This document shows, one piece after another, positions 23,432 through 31,320 of a stretch of 36,458 nt of DNA. Below the pieces are notes generated by a model, which was not told the DNA's origin, searched no databases, and was given only the letters and a program-made list of their open reading frames with translations. Origin of the DNA: DATAWZ01 sp036266975 (lineage in GTDB: Bacteria > Actinomycetota > Thermoleophilia > Solirubrobacterales > Solirubrobacteraceae); contig DATAWZ010000083.1 in the NCBI GenBank assembly GCA_036266975.1, positions 1 through 36,458 on the forward strand. The letters run 5' to 3'. The position numbers and the translations under genes are program-made. Numbering within the stretch: position 1 is the first letter of the stretch; the number at the start of each line of letters is the position of its first letter.

Positions 23432-24772
23432 CTAGCCGGCGCACTTCTCCGGCGAGTTGCCGCCGCGAGCCGCGCGGGCGCTCTGGTAGGCGGCGACGTC
23501 CTGCTCGAACCGGGAGAAGGAGGAGGTGAACGCCATCGCCCCGTTGCCGCACGGCTCGACCACGTAGTAGAGGTCGTTGGTGTGGGCCGGGTTCAGGGCG
23601 GCGTCGATCGAGGCCATGCCGGGGTTGCCGATCGGCGTGGGCGGCAGGCCCCGGTGCAGGCGCGTGTTGTAGGGGGTGTTGAGTTGCAGCTGGGCCTCGG
23701 TGAGCGGCTGGGTCCAGTCGTCGAGCGCGTAGCGCAGCGTCGAGTCGATCCCCAGCGGCATGTCCCGGTGCAGGCGGTTGTAGATGACCGACGAGACGAG
23801 CGGACGGTCCTGGGCGGTCGACGCCTCGCGCTCGATCATCGAGGCGATGATCAGCACCTGGTAGGGCGTCATGCCGACGTGGCGGGCCTCGGCGATGAAG
23901 CTCGACCCGAGCCGCAGGCGGAAGGAACCCAGCTGATCGTCGACGAGCTGCGCGGCGCTCGCGCCGGAGTGCATCTCGTAGCTGGCCGGGAACAGGAAGC
24001 CCTCGAGGTCGGGGGTGCTCACCGGCGCGCCGTAGGTGGCCGGGTTCAGCAGCGGCGAGTGCAGCGAGGCGGCCAGGTAGCTTCCCCTCAGCCCGTCGGC
24101 GTGGGCGATGTGGCCGATTTGGACGCGCGACTCGCCTTCGGGGACGACGACGTTGACGATCCGCACCGCCGGCGGCGGGCCGGTCAGGACCCCGATCGCC
24201 GACGAGTAGCTCATCCCCTCCTGCATCACGAAGGTCCCCGAGTGCAGCTTGCCGCGCTTGCCGTCCAGGAACGTGCGCACCCGGAAGAAGAAGCTCGAGG
24301 AGATGACGTGATCGTGGGCGAGGATCGAGCCGATGCCACCAGCCGACGAGCCCGCCGGGATGACCACGACGACCCGGCCGTGGGCCGAGCCGTGCAGCGG
24401 CTGGTAGAGGGCGTTCAGGAACCAGCCGAGCGCGATCGCCAGCACGAGCGCGACCGCGAGCAGGCTGCGGGCGAGCCAGCCGGGACGGCGACGGTCGCCG
24501 TCGCGCCGCGGCCTCCGCGGCGGTCGGCGCGGCGGGTCCTCGCCGCTCACCTCGGGCAGCCGCCGTCGCGGCGCGCGCGCCGGCGCCGGTTCCTCCAGGT
24601 TGCGGACCGCGTGGGCGAGCGTCGAGGGCTCCAGTCGCTGCACGTCCTGCTCGACGTCGAACGGCGCGGACGATACGCGCTCCGCGCGACGACGGTCGCG
24701 CTCCTCGCGCGCCCGCGCGCGCTCCCGCGCAGTCCGCCCCTGGAGCGGGTCGTCAGGGTCGAGCTCTGCCAT
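23432..24772 (-). CDS. mltG: Endolytic murein transglycosylase MltG
   Basis: Membrane-bound lytic transglycosylase that cleaves nascent glycan strands and sets chain length. 446 residues: a long charged cytoplasmic N-terminus (1-98, very rich in Arg), one transmembrane helix at about 99-121, a LysM-like subdomain (about 133-200) and the YceG catalytic domain. The catalytic Glu314 is in IIASMIEREA, with the conserved LEGFLFP at 256-262 and the LPPTPIGNPG loop. The Arg-rich cytoplasmic tail is longer than in E. coli but common in actinobacteria. The ATG at 24772 has a weak CAGAAT hexamer 6 bases upstream, which could give its own near-leaderless transcript. Confidence 0.93.
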   Translation of the reverse strand: MAELDPDDPLQGRTARERARAREERDRRRAERVSSAPFDVEQDVQRLEPSTLAHAVRNLEEPAPARAPRRRLPEVSGEDPPRRPPRRPRRDGDRRRPGWLARSLLAVALVLAIALGWFLNALYQPLHGSAHGRVVVVIPAGSSAGGIGSILAHDHVISSSFFFRVRTFLDGKRGKLHSGTFVMQEGMSYSSAIGVLTGPPPAVRIVNVVVPEGESRVQIGHIAHADGLRGSYLAASLHSPLLNPATYGAPVSTPDLEGFLFPASYEMHSGASAAQLVDDQLGSFRLRLGSSFIAEARHVGMTPYQVLIIASMIEREASTAQDRPLVSSVIYNRLHRDMPLGIDSTLRYALDDWTQPLTEAQLQLNTPYNTRLHRGLPPTPIGNPGMASIDAALNPAHTNDLYYVVEPCGNGAMAFTSSFSRFEQDVAAYQSARAARGGNSPEKCAG

Positions 24773-24927
24773 GCGCTGATTCTGAGACTAGTCGCTTCTC
24801 AGGCGGAAGGGCACGACCCGGCGCCGGCCACGTGCGCTCTTTGCGGGCGCGCTCGAGCCCACGGTTGCTACGAAATCCCCGGTATACCGGCACCAGGTAT
24901 CGACGATCGCCCCCGGCGCGGGGCCGA
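24773..24927 (-). other. Gap between ruvX and mltG with a perfect 12-bp palindrome
   Basis: No gene is visible. On leaving ruvX, a short GCCCC/GGGGC hairpin (24909-24924) may slow transcription. CCGGTATACCGG at 24879-24890 is a perfect palindrome in unusually AT-rich local context and could be an operator. The only larger gap in the alaS-to-pilC run, so a candidate internal promoter region. Confidence 0.35.
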
Positions 24928-25332
24928 TCAGCCGCCCGAGCGCCCGCCGGCGAGCCAGCCCGAGAGCAGATGCGCCGCCGCCCGCGCGTCGGGCGCCGCG
25001 CGTCCCGGGTCGCGCTCGGCGAGCACGGTGGTGAAGCGCTCGTCGACGAGCTCGACCGCCACTCGCTCGCCCAGCCGCCGGCGCAGGCGCTCCGCGAACT
25101 CGCGCGTCTCGGCCGTCTGAGCGCTGTCGCCGCCCGACAGCGACAGGGGCAGGCCGACGAGGATCGTTCCGACGTCGTGCTCGTCCACGAGCGCGAGCAC
25201 GCGCGCGAAGCCGCGCCGAGTCGCGGGCCGCTCGACCACGGTCAGCGGCGTGGCGATCGTCCCGGTCGGGTCGCTGAGCGCGCAGCCGCAGCGCGCGCTG
25301 CCGTAGTCGAGGGCGAGGACGCGGCCGGTCAC
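24928..25332 (-). CDS. ruvX: YqgF/RuvX family nuclease (putative Holliday junction resolvase)
   Basis: RNase H-fold protein of 134 residues, implicated in Holliday-junction resolution and in 16S rRNA 5' processing. Seen: VLALDYGSARCG with metal-binding Asp9, the VGLPLSLSG strand with the TREFAERL helix, and the DERFTT motif with the C-terminal acidic residue region (DARAAAHLL). The GTG at 25332 overlaps the alaS stop (GTGA at 25329-25332), and the family N-terminus begins there; the open frame upstream is antisense-like overlap with alaS. The alaS-ruvX-mltG order is widespread in Actinomycetota and Firmicutes. Confidence 0.92.
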   Translation of the reverse strand: MTGRVLALDYGSARCGCALSDPTGTIATPLTVVERPATRRGFARVLALVDEHDVGTILVGLPLSLSGGDSAQTAETREFAERLRRRLGERVAVELVDERFTTVLAERDPGRAAPDARAAAHLLSGWLAGGRSGG

Positions 25333-27989
25333 GCAGCAGCGAGCGCGGCCACGATCGCCTCGCGCCCGGCGTCCAGGGCCTCGTCGAGCTTCTCCGGGTC
25401 GCGCCCGCCGGCCTGGGCCAGGGTGTCGCGCCCACCCCCGCCGCCGCCCGCGACGGCCGCCGCCGCCTTGACCACCGCGCCGGCCTTCACGCCGCGCTGC
25501 ACCAGCCGCGGGGCGACGGCGACGACGAGGTGCACGCGCCCCTCGCCGGCCGCGCCGAGCACGATCGCCGCGTCGGGCAGCGCGCCCTTGACGCGGTCGG
25601 CGATCGCCATCAGCGCCTTGGCGTCGGCCGCGGGCACGGCGGCCGCGAGCACGCGGGCGCCGTCGCCGACGTCCTGCACGCCGGCGAGCAGCTGCTCGAG
25701 ATCGAACCCGTCGTCCTTGGCGGCGCCCTCGGCGAGCGCGCGCTGCAGCTCGCGCCGCTCGCGCTCGTGGGCCTCGATGACCGCCGGCACGTCCTCCGGC
25801 CCGGTGCGCAGCCGCGCCGCGGCGGCGAGCAGCAGCTCGTCGTGGTGGCGCATGCGGTGCACGGCGGCGGGGCCGGTGAGCGCCTCGATCCGCCGCACGT
25901 TGGCCGCGCTGGAGGTCTCCTGCACGATCCGCAGCAGCCCGATCTCGGCCGTCGTGCGCACGTGGGTGCCGCCGCACAGCTCGCGCGAGTAGTGCCCGTC
26001 GCCGATCTGCACCATGCGCACGATGTCGCCGTACTTCTCGCCGAACAGCGCCATCGCCCCCAGCCGCCGGGCCTCCTCGAGGGTCGTCTCCACCGCGCTG
26101 ACGCGGTCGCCGGCGAGGATCCACTCGTTGACGCGGTCCTCGACGTCGCGCAGCTCCTCGGGACTGAGCGCCGAGGAGTGGCTGAAGTCGAAGCGCAGCT
26201 TGTCCGGCCCGACGTAGGAGCCCGCCTGGCGCACGTGCGGCCCGAGCCGCTCGCGCAGCGCGGCGTGCAGCAGGTGGGTCGCGGTGTGGTTGCACTCGGT
26301 GGCACGCCGCGCGGCGTGATCGACGTGCGCGACCACGCGCTCGCCGGGGTCGAGCGTCCCGCGCTCGAGCGCGACCGCCAGCGCCTGGTCATCGCCCAGG
26401 CGGAACACCTCGGCGACCTGCGCGCGGCAGTCGCCGGAGGCGCACTCGATCCAGCCCGCGTCGGAGACCTGGCCGCCGCCGGCCGCGTAGAAGGGCGACT
26501 CGGCGAGCTTGACGAGCACGCGCTGGCCATCATGTTGGACCGAGGCGACCGTGGTGGCCTGCTCCTGCACCTCGTAGCCGGTGAACGTGGTCGGCGACCC
26601 GGCGGCGTCGGCGAACGCGCGGACGCGGGCGCGCGGATCGCCGGCGTCCCCGGGGCCGAAGGTCAACGACGCCCGCGACTTGCGCCGCTGGCCCTCCATC
26701 AGCGCCGAGAACCCCTCCCCGTCGACGCCGAGCCCGGACTCGGCGGCCAGCTCGCGTGTGAGCTCGACCGGAAAGCCGTACGTGTCGTGCAGGCGGAAGG
26801 CGTCTTCGGCGGACACGACCTCGGCGCCGGACTCGAGCGCCCGGGCGACGACCTCCTCGAGCAGGCGGGTGCCCTGCTCGAGCGTGCGCCCGAAGCTCTC
26901 CTCCTCGGCGGCCAGCCAGGTTCTGATCGCCTCGCGCTGCTCGATCAGCTCGGGGTAGGCCCCGCCCATCAGCTCCTGCACGCGCTCGGCGTAGCGCAGG
27001 AGAAAGCCGGGCTCGAGCTCGAGCGCGCGGCCCTGCTGGATCGCGCGGCGCATGATGCGGCGCAGCACGTAGCCGCGCTCCTCGTTGGAGGGCACGACGC
27101 CGTCGGCGAGCAGGAAGCTCGTCCCGCGCAGGTGGTCGGCGAGGATCCGCAGCGACCGGTCGGTCGCGTGCGAGTCCCCGTAGCGCCGCCCGCAGAGCTC
27201 CTCGCCCAGCTCGATCAGCGGCTTGAACTGGTCGGTCTCGAAGACCGAGTCGGTGCGCTGCTTGATGCAGGCCAGCCGGTTGAGCCCCAGGCCGGTGTCG
27301 ATGTTGCGTGCCGGCAGCGGCGTCAGCGTGGGCTCGGTCGCGCTCCCGCCGAGGTCGTACTGCATGAAGACGAGGTTCCAGTACTCCAGGAAGCGCTCGT
27401 TCTCGCCGCCGGGCAGATCGTCGGGCGAGCCGAGGGCGACGCCGCGGTCCAGGTAGAGCTCCGAGCACGGGCCGCAGGGCCCGCTCGGGCCGGCCTGCCA
27501 GAAGTTCTCCGAGCGCGGGCACTCGACGATCCGCTCGCGCGGCACCCCGACCGCCCGCCAGGCCTCGATCGCCTCCTCGTCGGGGCCGAGCCCGAGCGCC
27601 TCATCGCCCTCGAAGACCGTGATCCAGATGTCCTGCGCCGTGAAGCCGAACACCTCCAGCGAGAGCGTCCAGGCGAACTCGATCGCGCCCGCCTTGAAGT
27701 AGTCGCCGAAGCTGAAGTTGCCGAGCATCTCGAAGAAGGTCAGGTGCCGCGAGGTCGAGCCGACCTGGTCGATGTCCGGCGTGCGGAAGACCTTCTGGCA
27801 GCTGGTCAGCCGCGGCGCCGGCGGGGTCTCCTGCCCGAGGAAGTAGGGCTTGAGCGGGTGCATGCCGGCGACGGTGAACAGCGCCGAGGGGTCATTGGCC
27901 GACGGCACGAGCGACGCCGAGGGCACGATGCGGTGCTCGCGGGTGGCGAAGAACTCCAGGAAGGTGCGGCGGATCTCGTCGGAAGTCAC
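25329..27989 (-). CDS. alaS: Alanyl-tRNA synthetase
   Basis: Class II synthetase charging tRNA-Ala, 886 residues, full length. Catalytic core about 1-420 (FLEFFATREHRIVPSASLVP, RNIDTG near 229-233, motif 3 region RRIMRRAI), editing domain about 550-700 with the zinc/editing ligands His568 and His572 (HTATH) and Cys672/His676 (CGGTH), then the C-terminal DHHA1-type domain ending in a Gly-rich GGGGGGRD segment. The GTG at 27989 is supported by the family N-terminus and by TAAGAT six bases upstream, so the mRNA is probably leaderless. It heads the long minus-strand run down to pilC. Confidence 0.97.
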   Translation of the reverse strand: MTSDEIRRTFLEFFATREHRIVPSASLVPSANDPSALFTVAGMHPLKPYFLGQETPPAPRLTSCQKVFRTPDIDQVGSTSRHLTFFEMLGNFSFGDYFKAGAIEFAWTLSLEVFGFTAQDIWITVFEGDEALGLGPDEEAIEAWRAVGVPRERIVECPRSENFWQAGPSGPCGPCSELYLDRGVALGSPDDLPGGENERFLEYWNLVFMQYDLGGSATEPTLTPLPARNIDTGLGLNRLACIKQRTDSVFETDQFKPLIELGEELCGRRYGDSHATDRSLRILADHLRGTSFLLADGVVPSNEERGYVLRRIMRRAIQQGRALELEPGFLLRYAERVQELMGGAYPELIEQREAIRTWLAAEEESFGRTLEQGTRLLEEVVARALESGAEVVSAEDAFRLHDTYGFPVELTRELAAESGLGVDGEGFSALMEGQRRKSRASLTFGPGDAGDPRARVRAFADAAGSPTTFTGYEVQEQATTVASVQHDGQRVLVKLAESPFYAAGGGQVSDAGWIECASGDCRAQVAEVFRLGDDQALAVALERGTLDPGERVVAHVDHAARRATECNHTATHLLHAALRERLGPHVRQAGSYVGPDKLRFDFSHSSALSPEELRDVEDRVNEWILAGDRVSAVETTLEEARRLGAMALFGEKYGDIVRMVQIGDGHYSRELCGGTHVRTTAEIGLLRIVQETSSAANVRRIEALTGPAAVHRMRHHDELLLAAAARLRTGPEDVPAVIEAHERERRELQRALAEGAAKDDGFDLEQLLAGVQDVGDGARVLAAAVPAADAKALMAIADRVKGALPDAAIVLGAAGEGRVHLVVAVAPRLVQRGVKAGAVVKAAAAVAGGGGGGRDTLAQAGGRDPEKLDEALDAGREAIVAALAAA

Positions 27990-27995
27990 GGCCCG

Positions 27996-28001
27996 ATCTT
28001 A
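27996..28001 (-). promoter_or_regulatory. -10 box (TAAGAT) of alaS, leaderless type
   Basis: A TANNNT hexamer separated by 6 bases from the GTG start, with no ribosome-binding site. Sits in the 41-bp divergent gap with the secreted protein gene. Confidence 0.5.
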
Positions 28002-28018
28002 GAGTTGTCGTGCGGCGC

Positions 28019-28024
28019 TACAGT
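28019..28024 (+). promoter_or_regulatory. -10 box (TACAGT) of the secreted protein gene, leaderless type
   Basis: TANNNT hexamer 6 bases before the ATG at 28031; supports that ATG over the GTG at 28010, which would lie upstream of the box. Confidence 0.5.
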
Positions 28025-28030
28025 TGCGCA

Positions 28031-29215
28031 ATGCGGTGGAGGGCGACACCGCGAAGCTTCTCGGGGCTCGCCGCGGTCGCGCTGGTGGCCGGCCTGCCGG
28101 CCGGTCCGGTTTCGCGCTGGCACTTCGGGGCGGCCGGAACCAGCTCGGCGAGCGGGATTCTGCGCGTGGCCGACGGTCGCCGCGCACAGCTGTTCGCGGT
28201 TCGAACCGACGCGCCGGTCATCGCGGTGAGCTCGCCCCAGGGGACGTGCACCCCCGGCAGCTCGCGGGGGCCGAACTCGTTCCTGTGTGTGACCATGCAC
28301 CCCACCGCCTCGCTCAGCTTCAGCGCGACCACGAGCTCCGCGCTCGCGTGCGGCGCGCGCTTTCGCTTCGCCGCGGCGGCCCGGGGCAAGCCGTTCGCCG
28401 TGCAGCCCGGCGCGCGCTCGGCCAACGTCTGCGTCCCGCAGAGCACCCTGACCCGCCCGCCGGGCACCTACGACCTGGTCGTGCTGGTCACGCCGCTGGG
28501 GCCGCTGCGCTACGACACCGGCGACGCCGCCCACTACGTCGGGCGCATGGACTGGCGGATCGACGTGGTCAACGCCGGCGCGGTGTCCTCGCCGGTCGAC
28601 CGGCTGCGGATCGCCGCCCCCGAGCGGGGGCGCGACCCGCGCTGCGGCGCACCCAGGCACCATGCGATCAGCTGCAAGGTCGGCGCGCTGCGCGCCGGAG
28701 CCGCGTTCAGCACCACGGTACAGGTCACGGTCGACGCAGCGGACGTGCGCGGCGGACAGCTGCCGGGGCCCAAGGCGCTGCTGGCCTGCCACCCGCCGAA
28801 GCAGACCCGCTGCGAGGACGACGTCGCCCTCGGCTCGGCGCCGGTCGCCTTCGCGCCCCAGATCCGCTTCGCCCGCGGCACGCTGAGCGTGCCCGGCCGG
28901 CACGCGTTTCTGCTCACCGGCAGCGCGCGGCCCGCCAGGAGGGGCAGGCGCAACCGGGTGCAGCTCGTGCACGTGGCCCTCGTGCGGCTGTCGTCCCATT
29001 GCACCTGGCTGACCCCCGCGGGCCGCTTCGCCCGCGGCGCCTGCTCGAACCCGCAGTGGCTGATCGCGACCGGCACGCGGCCGTTCCGCTACCGAGTACG
29101 CGGCCTGAAGCCCGGGCGCTACGCGGCCTACGCGCAGGCGATCAGCGTCGCCGGCTCGCGCGATCTGAGCTTCAGCAGCGCCCGCGGCAACGCGATCACC
29201 GTGCTCGTGCGCTGA
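28031..29215 (+). CDS. Secreted Cys-rich protein of unknown function
   Basis: I do not recognise a family. About 394 residues with a signal peptide at about 1-30 (MRWRATPRS then a hydrophobic Ala/Leu/Gly core). At least ten Cys are spread through the mature part (TCTPG, FLCVTM, LACGA, NVCVP, RCGAP, SCKVG, LACHP, RCEDD, HCTW, ACSN), which suggests disulphides outside the cell. Beta-rich sequence predominates; the last 100 residues (RVRGLKPGRYAAYAQAI) look like a fibronectin- or Ig-like fold. The middle (PGTYDLVVLVTPLG .. VNAGAVSSPVDRL) could be a second such domain. It is divergent from alaS, and its 3' end overlaps mnmA by 20 bp tail to tail. Confidence 0.7.
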   Translation: MRWRATPRSFSGLAAVALVAGLPAGPVSRWHFGAAGTSSASGILRVADGRRAQLFAVRTDAPVIAVSSPQGTCTPGSSRGPNSFLCVTMHPTASLSFSATTSSALACGARFRFAAAARGKPFAVQPGARSANVCVPQSTLTRPPGTYDLVVLVTPLGPLRYDTGDAAHYVGRMDWRIDVVNAGAVSSPVDRLRIAAPERGRDPRCGAPRHHAISCKVGALRAGAAFSTTVQVTVDAADVRGGQLPGPKALLACHPPKQTRCEDDVALGSAPVAFAPQIRFARGTLSVPGRHAFLLTGSARPARRGRRNRVQLVHVALVRLSSHCTWLTPAGRFARGACSNPQWLIATGTRPFRYRVRGLKPGRYAAYAQAISVAGSRDLSFSSARGNAITVLVR

Positions 29216-30563
29216 TCGTCCCCTCCCCCACGATCAGCTCGCCGGCCATCAGGCATGCGCTCTGGCCGGGCGCGGGGGCGCCCGCGCGGGCGAGCAGGGT
29301 GACCTCGAGCTGCGCGTGCCGACCGGCGGGGGCATGGATTTGGCAGGGAATCGGCAGTGAGTGGTAGCGCAGCCGCACGTGGTCCACGCAGGAGCCGTGG
29401 CGATGCAGGACGGCGTCCCTGACGCTGATCGCGCGCGTGGCGAGCTCCTCGCGCGAGCCGACGGTGACCGTTCGCGCGAGCGGGTCGGTGGCGAGCACAT
29501 AGCGCGTCGGCCCGCCGCCCAGGCCCAGGCCGCGGCGCTGCCCGACCGTGAACAGGTGCGCGCCCTCGTGGCGGGCGAGCACGGTACCGCGGCGGTCGAT
29601 GACCTCGCCGGGCGCGGCGGCCAGGCCCCCGTGGCGCTCCAGAAAGCGCCGGCGCCCGGTGCCGGCCAGGAAGCAGAGGTCCTGTGAATCGGGCGCGTCG
29701 GCGACGGTCAGGCCCGCCGTTCGGGCGCGCTCGCGCACCTCGCCCTTGCGCAGCTCGCCGAGGGGGAAGCGCACGCGTCGCAGCTGCGCGGGCGGCAGCG
29801 CGGCGAGCATGTAGCTCTGGTCCTTGTCGGGGTCGGCGGCGACGCGCAGCAGCCCTGACTCGATCCGGGCGTAGTGGCCGGTGGCGAGCGCCTCGGCGCC
29901 GAGGCGCTGGGCGATGTCGAGCATCCCGTGCAGGCGCACGCGCCCGTTGCAGGCCACGCACGGGTTGGGCGTGAGCCCGGCGGCGTGGCCGGCCAGCCAC
30001 GGCTCGACCACGCCGGCGCGGAACTCGGCGCGCAGGTCGATCGAGAAGTGCGGCATCCCCCGCTCGTGGGCGAGCCCGCGCGCGCGACGCACGGCGACCG
30101 CCGAGCAGCAGCTGCCCTCGGCGTCGTTCTCGGGGTCGGCCCACAACTCGAGCGTCACGCCGACCGCCTGCGGCCCGCTGAGCAGCGCCGCGACGCTGCT
30201 GTCCACCCCGCCGCTCATCGCGACCAGCACCCGGCCGGCAGCAGGCGTCAGGCGCGCGGCGCGCGCGGCCTGGCCGAGCGCGCGGTGCAGCGCGTCGGCG
30301 GCCAGCTCGGCGCCGTGGCGGCCGAGCGGCGTCAGCCCCCCGCAGCCCGCCTCGATGTCCGCGGCGCCGAGGCGCGCGGCGTCGAGCAGCGTGCGCCCGT
30401 CGGCGAGCTCGGCGATGGCGGCCGCGCCGGCGCGAGCCGCGCCGCAGCCCTGCGCCTCGCCCTCCACTCGGACCCAATCGCCGGCCAGCGAGACCGAGAC
30501 GGTCACGAGGTCGCCGCAGGCGGCGCCGCCGGCGGCGGCGGTGAAGCAGTCCTCGCTCATCAC
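29196..30563 (-). CDS. mnmA: tRNA 2-thiouridylase MnmA with N-terminal IscU/NifU-like domain
   Basis: MnmA thiolates U34 of tRNAs for Lys, Glu and Gln in an ATP-dependent reaction. The MnmA part (about 108-455) has the PP-loop SGGVDSS, the Cys pair region NPCVACN (Cys202) and DSQDLCFLAG (Cys297), which are the usual catalytic cysteines, plus the C-terminal beta-barrel GQRRGLGLGGG. The first 100 residues are extra: ACGDLVTVSV, GEAQGCGAARAGAAAIAELADGRTLL and LAADALHRAL follow the IscU/NifU N-terminal scaffold fold. Two scaffold cysteines align (Cys16, Cys40); the third position reads RHGAEL instead of HCSIL, though Cys74 lies nearby. The domain could receive sulfur from a desulfurase and hand it to MnmA. 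The GTG at 30563 is preceded by TATCGT with 6 bases between, as in a leaderless mRNA; an ATG follows at the next codon. Confidence 0.9.
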   Translation of the reverse strand: MMSEDCFTAAAGGAACGDLVTVSVSLAGDWVRVEGEAQGCGAARAGAAAIAELADGRTLLDAARLGAADIEAGCGGLTPLGRHGAELAADALHRALGQAARAARLTPAAGRVLVAMSGGVDSSVAALLSGPQAVGVTLELWADPENDAEGSCCSAVAVRRARGLAHERGMPHFSIDLRAEFRAGVVEPWLAGHAAGLTPNPCVACNGRVRLHGMLDIAQRLGAEALATGHYARIESGLLRVAADPDKDQSYMLAALPPAQLRRVRFPLGELRKGEVRERARTAGLTVADAPDSQDLCFLAGTGRRRFLERHGGLAAAPGEVIDRRGTVLARHEGAHLFTVGQRRGLGLGGGPTRYVLATDPLARTVTVGSREELATRAISVRDAVLHRHGSCVDHVRLRYHSLPIPCQIHAPAGRHAQLEVTLLARAGAPAPGQSACLMAGELIVGEGTISARAR

Positions 30564-30569
30564 CCGCCC

Positions 30570-30575
30570 ACGATA
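30570..30575 (-). promoter_or_regulatory. -10 box (TATCGT) of mnmA, leaderless type
   Basis: TANNNT hexamer 6 bases before the GTG start, within the 33-bp gap after the thioredoxin-fold gene. Confidence 0.45.
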
Positions 30576-30596
30576 GGGCGGTGACGGTCCGCCGCG

Positions 30597-31250
30597 CTAC
30601 GCGGAGAGGGCGTCGCCCACGGCCTGGGCGATGTCCGTGGTGTCCTGGTAGCCGGTCAGCGTGACGGCCTGGCCCTGGCGGTCGATCACCACGACGGCGG
30701 GCGACTGCTCGATCGGCACGCCGCGGGTGATCTGCCCGTAGGCGGCGACCTGCGAGACCGGCGCCGAGGCGACGACGACGCGGCCGTCGTGGGTGCCCAG
30801 GTGCGCGAGCGCGGAGTGGACCGCGCGGTCATCGCTCGAGGCGGGGTTCCAGAACAGCAGCACGACGACCTTGCCGGCGTGCATGTCGTCGATCAGCGGC
30901 GCCGCGGGGTTTCCGGCGGCGGCAGCGACGCTCGTGAGGGGGTGCGAGACGACCGCGGTGCGGTGCACGGTGGCCGCCTTCGTGGCCGCGGCGTGCGCCG
31001 CGGGGGTGGCGCCCGCCGGCAGCGTTCCGCCCTCGCGGGCGGCGGCGCCGTTGGCGGTGGCCACGGCGCCCTTGGCGGCGGTGACCGCGTTGTTCAGGGC
31101 GCCCAACGAGGGGCCGCCCTGGGTCACCGGGTTCGACGCCGACTTGGGCGACGAGGAGTTGCTGTGTCCGTTCAGGACGGTGAAGTACAGGAGCCCGACG
31201 ATCAACGTGGCGGCGAGTACTCCGAGAAGTGGGCGTGATAACTGCGTCAC
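30597..31250 (-). CDS. Membrane-anchored thioredoxin-fold protein without CxxC
   Basis: 217 residues with one N-terminal helix (about 8-26) as membrane anchor, an Ala/Thr-rich spacer of about 90 residues, then a thioredoxin-like fold (about 115-217): KVVVLLFWNPASSDDRAV, the middle strand VVVASAPV, the cis-proline EQSPAVVVIDRQG and the final helix DIAQAVGDALSA. The redox motif is replaced by NPASSD, so it cannot act as a dithiol oxidoreductase. It may bind or chaperone a partner outside the membrane. AAGGA lies 4-5 bases before the GTG start. It follows aspS by 70 bp with a hairpin between them, and precedes mnmA by 33 bp. Confidence 0.72.
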   Translation of the reverse strand: MTQLSRPLLGVLAATLIVGLLYFTVLNGHSNSSSPKSASNPVTQGGPSLGALNNAVTAAKGAVATANGAAAREGGTLPAGATPAAHAAATKAATVHRTAVVSHPLTSVAAAAGNPAAPLIDDMHAGKVVVLLFWNPASSDDRAVHSALAHLGTHDGRVVVASAPVSQVAAYGQITRGVPIEQSPAVVVIDRQGQAVTLTGYQDTTDIAQAVGDALSA

Positions 31251-31285
31251 GCGTCCTTGATCGGCGCGCGGCGCGCAGAAGTTGA

Positions 31286-31307
31286 GCGCGTCCAGTGCGC
31301 TCTGGAC
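31286..31307 (-). terminator. Hairpin after aspS
   Basis: GCGTCCAG and CTGGACGC form a perfect 8-bp stem with a 6-base loop, 14 bases after the aspS stop. No T-tract. Could attenuate read-through into the thioredoxin-fold gene. Confidence 0.5.
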
Positions 31308-31320
31308 GCCTTTGGACGCC

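Noticed and set aside
25333..26295. Upstream extension of ruvX
   Set aside because: It lies inside alaS in another frame and is Arg/Ala-rich without homology; ruvX begins at 25332.
28024..29367. Second plus-strand frame over the secreted protein gene
   Set aside because: It is rich in Arg/Ala/Gly/Pro without domains or a signal peptide; the 28031 frame has a signal peptide, disulphide-like Cys and a -10 box.
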